This document shows, one piece after another, positions 15,723-23,857 of a stretch of DNA of 64,000 nucleotides. The DNA comes from CBDFHF01 sp965247565 (GTDB lineage: Bacteria; Pseudomonadota; Gammaproteobacteria; Methylococcales; Methylomonadaceae), in the NCBI GenBank assembly GCA_965247565.1, contig CBDFHF010000003.1, forward strand, positions 806,001 to 870,000, in the 5' to 3' direction. Position 1 is the first letter of the stretch, and each line of letters opens with the position of its first letter. The translations under genes were made by a program, and so were the position numbers. A model generated the notes under the pieces. The model made no database searches and was not told the DNA's origin. It saw only the letters and a program-made list of their open reading frames with translations.

Positions 15723-15783
15723 TCATATGATGCTATTTGTTAAAAATTATGCTTGCGCTATCAATAAAATCCATCATATGATA
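15723..15783. promoter_or_regulatory. Paired ATCATATGAT palindromes, candidate operator
   Basis: The 10-bp palindrome ATCATATGAT occurs at 15723-15732 and 15774-15783, centres 51 bp apart (about five helical turns), just upstream of the three-gene toxin/antitoxin-ATPase operon. Two identical palindromes on the same DNA face suggest co-operative binding by a repressor. The HTH-bearing MqsA-like protein of the operon is the obvious candidate. Confidence 0.5.
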
Positions 15784-15827
15784 CCAATCTATGTAAAGTC
15801 TGCTATTCTATTTAGAGACGAAGCCGC

Positions 15828-16169
15828 ATGAATGCCGACACCCTTCGTCAGTTGATAAAGAATTGTCGTAATACAAAAGAGAGATTCTTGGGGTTTCCAC
15901 GAGACTGGGCTCCGTATCAAATTATAAACCCTGCGGAAAATGTGGAGTATTTCACGGACATAAGTGCATGGGAGTTTATTGCTGAACAGCTTGAGGTAGG
16001 GCATAAATTCGAAGAAATCAGATTGAATACCCCCCCTGGAGCTCTAGCTATAGTAATGAAAATTCAACTTACAGCTGAAGCGCCTCTTTTGTATATAAAA
16101 ATTGAAATTGGTGTCCGAAATAAGGCTATTGGTCGAAGTTTCCACTATAGCTATGATGAAAAACGCTAA
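15828..16169 (+). CDS. Putative toxin-like small protein, first gene of the KGGVGR operon
   Basis: A 113-residue protein. The N-terminal half is helical (MNADTLRQLIKNCRNTKERF). The C-terminal half is strand-rich and ends LLYIKIEIGVRNKAIGRSFHYS, reminiscent of small RNase-fold toxins. It lies 20 bp upstream of an MqsA-like zinc-ribbon/HTH protein, the toxin-first order seen in mqsRA and higBA loci. No family is firmly recognised, and the toxin role rests on position and size. Confidence 0.5.
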   Translation: MNADTLRQLIKNCRNTKERFLGFPRDWAPYQIINPAENVEYFTDISAWEFIAEQLEVGHKFEEIRLNTPPGALAIVMKIQLTAEAPLLYIKIEIGVRNKAIGRSFHYSYDEKR

Positions 16170-16189
16170 TTTATTTATATGGCAGAATT

Positions 16190-16768
16190 ATGCATAAAAA
16201 CCTAGATAACTTATCAGAATTCCATAGGCTCACTTGCCCCTCGTGTGAATCAAATAATTTGTCTGTAAAGACAGTAAGCGAAGAATTTCAGTATGGAAGC
16301 AATGACATAGCAGTCACACTAACTGCATTAATCCACGTCCATCATTGCTCATCATGTGACTTATCCTTCACTACCGAGGAAGCAAGTGAAACCAGACATG
16401 AGGCAGTCTGTCGTTATCTCGGCGTATTAACTCCTGCAGAAATCCGCGGAATTCGTAATCAGAACTACCTTAGCCAATCTGGTTTTTCAGAACTAACAAA
16501 AATTGGCAAAGCTTCATTAGCTCGCTGGGAGACTGGAGCCATTATTCAAAATCAGGCTAATGACAATCTTTTATATCTGCTTTCCTTTCCCAATAATATT
16601 TCGCGATTAAAAGAGAGAGCATGCCTTCGGAATACTTGTTCAGATCAATCGACTCCAAATATCATGCCATTTCTTCGGAAATTTAGAGCAATTCCAGACG
16701 ATCAAATGTCTCGGTTACAAGCAGAAGCTGACCGGTTTGAATTATTTCCCGCTGCGACAGTCACTTAA
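16190..16768 (+). CDS. MqsA-like antitoxin: zinc ribbon + HTH
   Basis: A 192-residue protein. The N-terminal zinc ribbon has CPSC (about residues 16-19) and CSSC (about 53-56). A C-terminal helix-turn-helix follows: GVLTPAEIRGIRNQNYLSQS then FSELTKIGKASLARWETG (about residues 83-120). This is the domain order of MqsA-type antitoxins and related repressors. A C-terminal extension of about 70 residues after the HTH is longer than in classic MqsA. It ends 2 bp before the ATPase gene. Probable autoregulator of the operon and neutraliser of the preceding small protein (inference). Confidence 0.7.
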   Translation: MHKNLDNLSEFHRLTCPSCESNNLSVKTVSEEFQYGSNDIAVTLTALIHVHHCSSCDLSFTTEEASETRHEAVCRYLGVLTPAEIRGIRNQNYLSQSGFSELTKIGKASLARWETGAIIQNQANDNLLYLLSFPNNISRLKERACLRNTCSDQSTPNIMPFLRKFRAIPDDQMSRLQAEADRFELFPAATVT

Positions 16769-16770
16769 CT

Positions 16771-18621
16771 ATGTACGTTGTCACGTTTTATTCCTTTAAA
16801 GGCGGCGTCGGGAGATCCATGTCACTGGTTAATGTTGCTGTGCAATTAGCACAATCGGGAAGAAAGGTCTTATTAGTTGACTTTGATCTTGAGGCACCCG
16901 GTCTCCCCACGTTCTCGTTAAAGAAGCCAAAAGAAGATGTTCCGGGAATCGTTGAATATGTTTCGCACTATATTGCAACTGGGGAATCTCCCGATGTGAT
17001 GAATTTTATCTATGAATCAGAGAAATTTGAAGACGGTGGATCGATTTATGTGATGCCGGTCGGTAGGCAAGATGCTAGCTATTCAAGTCGCCTTAATTCA
17101 ATAGACTGGCAAAATTTATATTCTGAGAAGTCTGGTTATTTATTTTTTGAAGACTTAAAAAGCCAATGGGAACAATGCGTTACACCAGATTATGTTCTAA
17201 TCGATTCTCGAACTGGTCATAGTGACGTGGAAGGAATATGTACAAGGCAGCTTCCTAATGCTGTATGCCTACTATTTTTTCCAAATGCACAAAATCTAAA
17301 CGGGCTTAGGCGAATCGTTTCAAATATTAATGCTGGTAACAAACAGTTACCGGATCACAAAAAAGTCACAGTCCATTTTGCAGTGTCGAATGTTCCTGAT
17401 CTGGATGATGAAGATGGAATTCTAGGCAAAACAATGCAACGATTTAAGACAGAGCTCGGCTATAAACAACTAGCTGCTGAAATTCATCATTACAACAGTC
17501 TATCATTATTGAATCAGGAGATTTTCTCCCTGAATCGTCCAAATAGTAGATTGACGAAAGAATACAAACTTCTTACAAATGCAATCATCAAACAAAATCT
17601 TGGAGACCGAAGAGTAGCGCTTGAATTTTTGAAATCTGCGCATCGTGACTTGTCGGGTGTAATGAATAATGATGACCCAATAAAGTTAGATGACAGATTA
17701 CAAATAATACTTAAAAGCTTTCCGCAGGATGGCGAAATTTGCTTTTATATGGCATTAGTTTTTGAACAGCTCGGTAACATTCATGATGCCTTGAGCATGC
17801 TCAACGGTGAGGCGGTTGAAAATCACTATGAGACTGCAAGCATGTACGCAACGAGAGCACGCTTGAGTCAGCGTTTAGGAGAAAATGATGCTGCCGTAGC
17901 CGATCTGACTTCGATGCTAAATACTGATAATGCAAATTTAGAATCGTTCTTAGACGTTATTTCCTTAATCAATCAATTCAAACCTGAGCTCTATGCTCAA
18001 ATTCCAGATTCGAAAGCATTTAAATCACTATCAGAAAAAGATCAGATGTATATCGCTATTCGGTCTGAGGAAAATGTAGAACACTTAAAAGCAAATACTG
18101 CCATTTTGCAGAGATTACGAAACAAAATGAGCCAGAATGATGCTGACTCTATATTCTTGAATCACTCGCTCGCTTTAGCGCTAATAGGAACAGGGGATTT
18201 TAAGTCCGCCGTCGAAATTCTTAGATCTGAAAGCGAAACCCCTGAGAACATGGGTATTGAAGGTGTGTTTAATCTTGCAATGGCATTCTGGGGGCTCAAT
18301 CAGACATCCCCCCCTCTAAACTTGCTTGAAATCGTAACAATGAAAGCTGACCAATTAGATCATGGTGCAAACTACTTCCAGTGTGTCGCGATATGTTATG
18401 CAGCTCTTAAAAATATTGAAAAAACGGATCAATTTTTAGCAAAGGCAAAGGCAAAAATAACAAAACAAACTGCTCGAGAGTTTTCAGCTTGGACTTATTC
18501 AAAAGTGAGTTCAGAAATATTCATTTCTCATCTGCAAGAGATCGAAAAGCTTAGTCGAAATGATGATATTCTCCCCGTATTCATTACAAGAAATGCTCAT
18601 GTCACTGGCAATCTAAATTAA
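16771..18621 (+). CDS. KGGVGR-type MinD/ParA-like ATPase with C-terminal TPR-like repeats
   Basis: A 616-residue protein. The N-terminus TFYSFKGGVGRSMSLVNVAV has the deviant Walker A KGGVGR with Arg in place of the usual Lys/Thr, followed by LLVDFDLEAPGL (switch/Walker A') and YVLIDSRTGHSDVEG (Walker B region). From about residue 290 the sequence is helical and repeated (EICFYMALVFEQLGNIHDAL, ASMYATRARLSQRLGENDAA, NHSLALALIGTGDFKSA), consistent with TPR-like repeats. Known: KGGVGR ATPases recur in bacterial conflict systems as regulatory NTPases. Here it follows a TA-like pair within 2 bp, so all three genes form one operon. Confidence 0.75.
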   Translation: MYVVTFYSFKGGVGRSMSLVNVAVQLAQSGRKVLLVDFDLEAPGLPTFSLKKPKEDVPGIVEYVSHYIATGESPDVMNFIYESEKFEDGGSIYVMPVGRQDASYSSRLNSIDWQNLYSEKSGYLFFEDLKSQWEQCVTPDYVLIDSRTGHSDVEGICTRQLPNAVCLLFFPNAQNLNGLRRIVSNINAGNKQLPDHKKVTVHFAVSNVPDLDDEDGILGKTMQRFKTELGYKQLAAEIHHYNSLSLLNQEIFSLNRPNSRLTKEYKLLTNAIIKQNLGDRRVALEFLKSAHRDLSGVMNNDDPIKLDDRLQIILKSFPQDGEICFYMALVFEQLGNIHDALSMLNGEAVENHYETASMYATRARLSQRLGENDAAVADLTSMLNTDNANLESFLDVISLINQFKPELYAQIPDSKAFKSLSEKDQMYIAIRSEENVEHLKANTAILQRLRNKMSQNDADSIFLNHSLALALIGTGDFKSAVEILRSESETPENMGIEGVFNLAMAFWGLNQTSPPLNLLEIVTMKADQLDHGANYFQCVAICYAALKNIEKTDQFLAKAKAKITKQTAREFSAWTYSKVSSEIFISHLQEIEKLSRNDDILPVFITRNAHVTGNLN

Positions 18622-19130
18622 TGCGTCAACTGACATAACCAGACCTGAGGTGGAATTGTTCCGTCAGTTGCCCTTGGCAAAAACCGTCGAAGACTTCGAC
18701 GCATTGCTACAAGGACACATCGTCAACCCACCGACCTAATAAACCATTCGCCCTGGTTCGTGTAGGAGGGTAATATAGTTACATACTGAAAGTGCCTGAA
18801 AACCGCATTTCAATGCCTTTTAAAAGTTAAACCAATAAATATAGTTTCATACTGAATAAGGGTTTTCGACTATTGTCAAATAACAAAAAACACCTATCCT
18901 ATTGATTTAACTTTAGGATTAATCTTTATTCTACAGCCAGTATGATTCTTTATTGCCCAGGATTAAACTTTATAACCCTATCACAGTTCGAAAAATCAAC
19001 TACTGGAAAATTGAAACGCACTTTTTCTGCCGGCTTGGTAAAAGTTAAACGCCGTTTTCCAATCAAGACCACAGTTTGACAAAAAAACCAATTAACAGCA
19101 CCGAAAAGCCACCGATTTCAGCAACCGCGA
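18622..19130. other. 509-bp intergenic stretch with remnants and repeated AT-rich motifs
   Basis: No intact gene. A C-terminal protein remnant at 18647-18739 (+) reads EVELFRQLPLAKTVEDFDAL and ends HIVNPPT. The segment 18770-19050 has short repeats: AATATAGTT(A/T)CATACTGAA twice (about 18770 and 18838) and AAAAGTTAAAC at 18822-18832 and 19040-19050. An ATTAAACTTTATAA stretch lies near 18962. The segment could hold old transposon-end or regulator sites. No promoter could be assigned with confidence. Confidence 0.4.
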
Positions 19131-19373
19131 GTGTATTTAGTATTTTGTAGTCCTTGTTTAAAACGACGGTTGGAGCGTTGTCATCACGATTTGTCTACTG
19201 GAAGAATCCACGAAAAACGGGTCTCTGATGTGGCGTTTCGCTGGGGATTTAATGATTTATCTCACTTCAGTAGGGTATTTAAACAACGATACGGTATCAC
19301 GCCTAGTAAGCTTGGTCTTGCTCTAAGTAGAGATGAATCGTTGGTTAGTCTGAGAAGCACAGCTCGCGAATGA
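19131..19373 (+). pseudogene. AraC family regulator fragment (second HTH only)
   Basis: The 80-codon frame contains LKRRLERCHHDLSTG...VSDVAFRWGFNDLSHFSRVF followed by KQRYGITPSKL. This is the C-terminal half of an AraC/XylS DNA-binding domain with its conserved second HTH. The ligand-binding domain and first HTH are missing, and the first residues (MYLVFCSPC) are not family-like. It is the stump of a larger gene. Confidence 0.7.
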
Positions 19374-19376
19374 AAT

Positions 19377-21092
19377 TTAAATTTTATTAATCGACTGTAT
19401 TTTCTGTACCACCGCATTCGCAAATTGATCAATCGATGACCAAGTGTGCTTTAGCAGCGCCAATTTGATATTAGGCGGCAACGTATCGATATTTTCCCAT
19501 CGCCCTTCTTTATTTGCTAGTAACAATAGAATTTCAGACAGTGGCTTACTGTCCAGTCTAACGCCAGTGGTTGTCGTAATAATTGCAATTCGGAAAGATT
19601 CCGCAGCCCGTCTTTCGAATTCAATAGCACAATAGGCGTTGTTGTTAAATTCGATCTCAGCAATTATTAGTCTTCTCCTAGATTTACCCCTAAAATCCAG
19701 ATAGCTCCATTGCCGCTTATAACTTGGCTTGGTCAACGGTATGAATTCAATTGGAAATTCTGGTGCTCGAATGGCCGCTTGGTACCCTGGCAATCCAGTT
19801 AAATAATGAACCATCCTTCGAAAAATATCGAAATTTGCCGGTAATGGAGGTACCCGTGGGTTTATGATGCCAATGCTTGTGGGAGTGATCAAGGTATCTG
19901 AATAGACTCCACCACTGGTTCCTAGCTTATCAGTTGTCAAGCCAAGTGGACGAGCCCAACATGTATTTGAATAGGGCATGCTTTCTTTAACGGGGATATC
20001 AATTTGCATTCCCAATAACGCGCTAAAACGGTTTTCAGATTGGCTAACCTGTACAGGCTGGATAAAATTTGAACCTTCTTTTTCACTTTGAAACTTGGCA
20101 TCTTGGGATAATTTGCTTGATGTTCGTGATGTTGAATAGGCGGGTACATCGGGTTGGTCGTTGATATCCTCTTCAGATCGGGTATTGTTGTTGTCGCGGT
20201 CACAGGTAATGGCTTTATAGGGAAAGTCACCAGTGCAATACTGTAAGGCAAAAATAATATAGCGTATTTCATTAAAAGGTGACGCCATCGTCCTAATTCT
20301 AGCCGTCAGCGTCGTACTACCTTTAAATGGAAATGATGATTTCGGGTAGGCGCAAAGCATATTTTTTGTAGCATCCAAGAGCATTGAGTCATGGACTTGA
20401 GTGGCACCAGCAAAAGCTTCCCGACTATTTAAAATCCTACCAATAATATAACCATCGTTGTTACTAAATTCCCTTCTCAATTTCAGGAAACAGCGCTTTT
20501 CTTGTTCATCGAAACGACAGTAGGAAGGATTAACAATGGAGTTAAGATTATGGTTAAAGTCGCCGGAAAAAATGGCTTTTGCCAAGTCCGTGGATGAGGC
20601 ATAGTAAAATCGAATGAGTTCAGCAACGGGTAAAATAATGCCATAAGGGTCGTCTTGCCATTCAATGGCGAGACACATGCTAGGCCAGCCTGAGCGACCA
20701 ATCGGGTGATACTCGACTCGTAATATCCGTTGCGCATCATTTACTAAAGCATCTGATCTTATCAATTGGACAGTGCTGTCAGAAATATTAACGGATTCAA
20801 ATACTTTTCTGTGACCAGCCGTTTCAGTCAATCGATTGCCGTTTTGCCAAAGCGAGCCTATTGTGACAATGGGTAACTGACCGACACCTATTTTGATTGT
20901 TTTAAGATCTTTGTTGATGTCCGATCTTGGGACGATATGATTAATATTACCTAACGTTACAGGAGTTATGATTACCTGTATTGTAAATTCCGTTGGAACT
21001 TGGTGATTTCGCTCAATGCCCCCAAGCCAATCGACTCGCCATACCTTGCCGTCACATGGAAACTCGCTGATGCCAGGTAGTGTCTCTCGCAT
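19377..21092 (-). CDS. TnsE-like protein (candidate Tn7-type targeting factor)
   Basis: A 571-residue protein just inside the transposon end. Its C-terminal 150 residues show RRRLIIAEIEFNNNAYCAIE, then LSEILLLLANKEGRWENIDT, then LLKHTWSSIDQFANAVVQKI. The order of elements (R-x-x-x-x-E-I/V strand, E at strand end, L..L....W, HP/HT-like turn, WA/FA-x-x-V helix) resembles the C-terminal domain of Tn7 TnsE. The N-terminal KVWRVDWLGGI and the middle LPVAELIRFYYASSTDLAKA also have TnsE-like counterparts. TnsE (538 residues) directs Tn7 to replicating DNA. The match is by eye and weak per residue. Alternative: an uncharacterised island protein family sharing the domain. Confidence 0.45.
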   Translation of the reverse strand: MRETLPGISEFPCDGKVWRVDWLGGIERNHQVPTEFTIQVIITPVTLGNINHIVPRSDINKDLKTIKIGVGQLPIVTIGSLWQNGNRLTETAGHRKVFESVNISDSTVQLIRSDALVNDAQRILRVEYHPIGRSGWPSMCLAIEWQDDPYGIILPVAELIRFYYASSTDLAKAIFSGDFNHNLNSIVNPSYCRFDEQEKRCFLKLRREFSNNDGYIIGRILNSREAFAGATQVHDSMLLDATKNMLCAYPKSSFPFKGSTTLTARIRTMASPFNEIRYIIFALQYCTGDFPYKAITCDRDNNNTRSEEDINDQPDVPAYSTSRTSSKLSQDAKFQSEKEGSNFIQPVQVSQSENRFSALLGMQIDIPVKESMPYSNTCWARPLGLTTDKLGTSGGVYSDTLITPTSIGIINPRVPPLPANFDIFRRMVHYLTGLPGYQAAIRAPEFPIEFIPLTKPSYKRQWSYLDFRGKSRRRLIIAEIEFNNNAYCAIEFERRAAESFRIAIITTTTGVRLDSKPLSEILLLLANKEGRWENIDTLPPNIKLALLKHTWSSIDQFANAVVQKIQSINKI

Positions 21093-21101
21093 GACTCAAT
21101 C

Positions 21102-21161
21102 CAGTAGCTTTTAGCGATGTGCAGTACAAAATAACGTTAGTCAGTACAATTTAGCGTTGGA
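21102..21161. repeat. Three exact-period 20-bp tandem repeats (TnsB-site-like) at the transposon end
   Basis: CAGTAGCTTTTAGCGATGTG (21102-21121), CAGTACAAAATAACGTTAGT (21122-21141) and CAGTACAATTTAGCGTTGGA (21142-21161) follow each other without gaps. They share CAGTA at the start and a TTAGCG/TAACG core. They are followed by ATTGTCAACA, so read from lipA inward the element begins TGTTGACAATTCC. Abutting sites of about 20 bp next to a TGT terminus are the architecture of Tn7-like ends. Confidence 0.7.
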
Positions 21162-21171
21162 ATTGTCAACA
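21162..21171. mobile_element. Predicted right terminus of the Tn7-like element, next to lipA
   Basis: Read on the minus strand, the sequence after the lipA stop is TGA-CT-TGTTGACAATT. The TGT at 21171-21169 is the expected first triplet of a Tn7-like end. Only two bases separate it from the lipA stop codon. The target duplication cannot be checked because the other end is outside the window. Confidence 0.5.
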
Positions 21172-21173
21172 AG

Positions 21174-22130
21174 TCAAATCACCGTCTTTGCTTGCAAATC
21201 CGCATGGTATGAAGACCTAACCATGGGTGCGCTAGCAACTTGTTTGAAACCTAGCTCGTGGGCAGTTTTGGCGTAATCGTCAAATTGTTGGGGAGTAATA
21301 TAGCTACTGACCTGCAAATGGTTTTTTGTTGGCTGCAGGTACTGGCCTAAAGTTAGCATAGAGCAGCCATGTGCCAGCAAGTCTTTCATGACTTGCACGA
21401 CTTCTTCAGGCGTTTCGCCAACACCAAGCATGAGTCCTGACTTGGTTGGTGTGCTAGGCTGTGCGTCATGATACCGTTTTAGCAACGCCAGAGAGCCGGA
21501 ATAATCTGCGCCGGGTCGGACCTGTTTGTAGAGTCGAGGCACGGTTTCTAGGTTATGATTAAAAACATCGCAGGGTTGTTCTGCGAGTATTGCCACCGCT
21601 TTATCCATGCGTCCACGAAAATCGGGGACCAGAATTTCGATTTTTGTAGCAGGCGACTGTTGGCGAATCGCTTTTATACAGTCGGCAAAGTGAGCGGCAC
21701 CGCCGTCTCTCAAATCATCGCGATCAACGGATGTAATAACCACATATTTCAACGCTAATATTTGTATTGCATTAGCTAAATGTATGGGTTCGTTTATGTC
21801 CAGTGGCAATGGTTTACCATGCGCAACATCACAAAAGGGGCAGCGACGCGTACATAGATCACCCATAATCATAAAGGTGGCCGTACCATGCTGAAAGCAC
21901 TCAGACAGATTTGGGCAGGCAGCTTCTTCGCATACGGTATGGAGCTGATTTTCCCGTAATAACTGCTTGATGCGGCTAACTTCGTTACTAGCCGATACTT
22001 TCACACGTATCCAATCCGGTTTTCGCAATACCGTTTCTCCAGTTTCCACTTTTATCGGAATACGCGATAGTTTTTCCGCACTGCGTTGATGAGATTCGGG
22101 TGTGGATCGAGAAGGTGCTTGATAAGTCAT
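21174..22130 (-). CDS. lipA: Lipoyl synthase
   Basis: A 318-residue radical SAM enzyme that inserts two sulfurs into octanoyl groups on lipoyl domains. Auxiliary cluster cysteines are C67, C72 and C78 (CEEAACPNLSEC), the radical SAM cluster is C93-x3-C97-x2-C100 (CTRRCPFC), and the C-terminal RSSYHAD carries the conserved RSS serine. The length is normal and the end (QAKTVI) appears intact despite the transposon terminus 2 bp downstream. The start overlaps the lipB stop by 4 bp. Last gene of the mre-mrd-lip run. Confidence 0.97.
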   Translation of the reverse strand: MTYQAPSRSTPESHQRSAEKLSRIPIKVETGETVLRKPDWIRVKVSASNEVSRIKQLLRENQLHTVCEEAACPNLSECFQHGTATFMIMGDLCTRRCPFCDVAHGKPLPLDINEPIHLANAIQILALKYVVITSVDRDDLRDGGAAHFADCIKAIRQQSPATKIEILVPDFRGRMDKAVAILAEQPCDVFNHNLETVPRLYKQVRPGADYSGSLALLKRYHDAQPSTPTKSGLMLGVGETPEEVVQVMKDLLAHGCSMLTLGQYLQPTKNHLQVSSYITPQQFDDYAKTAHELGFKQVASAPMVRSSYHADLQAKTVI

Positions 22131-22735
22131 AGGGGTAGGGCCGCTTTGATGAACTGAACAACAGTAATGGCAAGCTCAGCAGTGCTAAGTGTTATGCCAA
22201 GATCAGCGAGTTGGGTTACTTGCAAACCTGGATAGCCACAGGGATTGATATTCTGGAAAGGCTGCAAATTCATATTGTTATTGAGGCTAAGACCATGATA
22301 ACTGCAGTTTTTTTTTATGCGTAAACCAATCGAGCCAATTTTCTTGTCATTAACGTAAACACCCGGCGCATCTGCCCTGGCAATCGCAACAACTCCGTGC
22401 TGAGCCAAAGTGGCAACCATCGCCTGCTCCAGTAGCGTCACTAATTGTCGTACGTTGATATTCAGCCGTTTAATATCCAGCAAAATATAAACCACTAATT
22501 GGCCCGGACCGTGATAGGTAACTTGTCCGCCTCGGTCCGAGTTAACGACGGGAATATTGCTAGCGTTAAGCAAATGCTCTTGCTTGCCGTTTAAACCCAG
22601 TGTGTACACAGCCGGATGTTCAGTAACCCAGATTTCATCTGGCGTTTCCGGCTGGCGTTCCTGGGTAAATTTTTGCATGTCACTCCAAGTGGATTCATAA
22701 TTCTGCGCACCCAAATGCCGGATAATTGTAGACAT
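22127..22735 (-). CDS. lipB: Octanoyl-[ACP]:protein octanoyltransferase
   Basis: A 202-residue LipB. It transfers octanoate from acyl carrier protein to lipoyl domains, supplying LipA. Motifs include RGGQVTYHGPGQLVVYILLD (substrate pocket), KIGSIGLRIKKNCSYHGLSL with the catalytic Lys, and NPCGYPGLQVTQL with the catalytic Cys. It starts 19 bp after the ybeD-like gene and overlaps lipA. Confidence 0.96.
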   Translation of the reverse strand: MSTIIRHLGAQNYESTWSDMQKFTQERQPETPDEIWVTEHPAVYTLGLNGKQEHLLNASNIPVVNSDRGGQVTYHGPGQLVVYILLDIKRLNINVRQLVTLLEQAMVATLAQHGVVAIARADAPGVYVNDKKIGSIGLRIKKNCSYHGLSLNNNMNLQPFQNINPCGYPGLQVTQLADLGITLSTAELAITVVQFIKAALPL

Positions 22736-22754
22736 AATCTCGGCCAGAACAACG

Positions 22755-23018
22755 TTACAAAGCCATTAAAACATGAGGGTGGCTGGTTAGGTCCTGATAA
22801 ATGGCATCCAGTTGTTGTTTGCTGGTAGCATCTATTGTTACGGTTATTGCCAAATAATTGCCAGCTTTGCTGGGCCGAGTGACCAACGCACCTTCTTTTA
22901 TGTCAGGCGCATGGCGGCGGACAATTTCGATAACGATGAGATCCAGCTCTACATCGCTTTTACCCATGGCCTTAATGGCAAATTGGCAGGGGAATTCTAA
23001 AAGAGTTTCTTCATTCAT
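22755..23018 (-). CDS. ybeD: YbeD/DUF493 family protein
   Basis: An 87-residue protein with LLEFPCQFAIKAMG, GNYLAITVTIDATSKQQLDA and a C-terminal HPHVLMAL. These are the ferredoxin-like fold features of DUF493 (YbeD). The family sits between dacA and lipB in many gammaproteobacteria, as here, and may be a small ligand-binding regulator; the function is not established. Start overlaps the aminotransferase stop by 4 bp. Confidence 0.9.
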   Translation of the reverse strand: MNEETLLEFPCQFAIKAMGKSDVELDLIVIEIVRRHAPDIKEGALVTRPSKAGNYLAITVTIDATSKQQLDAIYQDLTSHPHVLMAL

Positions 23019-23857
23019 AATTGGGATTGTTTATAAACTTGAAAAAGCTGATTCATCGCCGCCCAAATTGGGCCTGGACTGCCTTCGGCCACTTTTTCAG
23101 AATCAAGTTCAACAACCGGGAGAATTTCTCGAATAGAACTGGTTATCCAAATCTCGCTTGCTGTTTTTAATGCCTCTAGCGAGATAACCCCTTCATGACA
23201 AGTGATGTTGTTAGCTTGGGATAGCTGCAAAATAACATCACGGGTAATGCCAGGCAAAATTGCCTGATCTTTAGGCGGTGTTACTAACGTGCCATCAATA
23301 ACTGCGAAGACATTGCTGGCTGCGCCCTCGGTCACATAACCGTCTTTTATTAAAATTGCTTCCGCGCAACCACTATCTATCGCTTGTTGCCTGAGCAAAA
23401 CATTCGCCAGCAGCGCTGTGGCTTTTATATTGCAAAATTGCCAACGGGTATCGTCCAAACTGATGGCTTTAACGCCGTCATTAGCCGCATTAGAAGATTC
23501 TATGTCAGAGCACATCGCAAATACCGTAGGCTGAACGTTGGCAGGGAAAGCGTGATCCCTTTTCGGCCCAACGCCACGGGTTATTTGCAAATAAATGTAT
23601 TGATTTAAATTTGGGTTTAGCAACGGCTGGAGCAAGTCCAACCATTGTTCGCCGCTATAAGGATTTTCTAACCGGATTAATCTGAGACTATTTTCCAAGC
23701 GTGCGATATGATCAGCGAAGTGAAATAGTTTCCCCCGATAAGCAGGGATCACCTCGTAAACACCATCTCCAAATAAAAAACCACGGTCAAGAACGGAGAT
23801 TTTAGCTTCTGGCAAGGGCAAATACTGTCCATTGAGATAAACAGTATTATTTGTCAT
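23015..23857 (-). CDS. dat: D-amino-acid aminotransferase (class IV, PLP)
   Basis: A 280-residue class IV aminotransferase. The N-terminus has SVLDRGFLFGDGVYEVIPAY, the PLP Lys lies in FCNIKATALLANVLLRQQA, and VTEGAASNVFAV and LPGITRDVIL bind the phosphate. The pattern fits D-alanine aminotransferase, which would supply D-Glu/D-Ala for the cell wall, and its neighbour is dacA. Branched-chain aminotransferase or aminodeoxychorismate lyase are less likely alternatives. The gene overlaps dacA by 11 bp. Confidence 0.85.
   Translation of the reverse strand: MTNNTVYLNGQYLPLPEAKISVLDRGFLFGDGVYEVIPAYRGKLFHFADHIARLENSLRLIRLENPYSGEQWLDLLQPLLNPNLNQYIYLQITRGVGPKRDHAFPANVQPTVFAMCSDIESSNAANDGVKAISLDDTRWQFCNIKATALLANVLLRQQAIDSGCAEAILIKDGYVTEGAASNVFAVIDGTLVTPPKDQAILPGITRDVILQLSQANNITCHEGVISLEALKTASEIWITSSIREILPVVELDSEKVAEGSPGPIWAAMNQLFQVYKQSQL

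Larger units (their letters stand above)
1..21171. mobile_element. Tn7-like transposon, right-hand portion with defence/SOS cargo
   Basis: Seen: a TniA/TnsB C-terminus, a TniB/TnsC ATPase and TniQ lie at the left edge. At the right edge, directly against lipA, are three tandem 20-bp repeats followed by a terminus reading TGTTGACA inward. A TnsE-like protein gene sits just inside that end. Known: Tn7-like elements end in TGT and carry arrays of roughly 20-bp TnsB sites. Inference: everything from before position 1 to 21171 is one element, possibly with nested insertions. The left end and target duplication are outside the window, so the extent is not proven. No Cas gene, CRISPR array or resolvase was recognised in the visible part. 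Confidence 0.6.
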
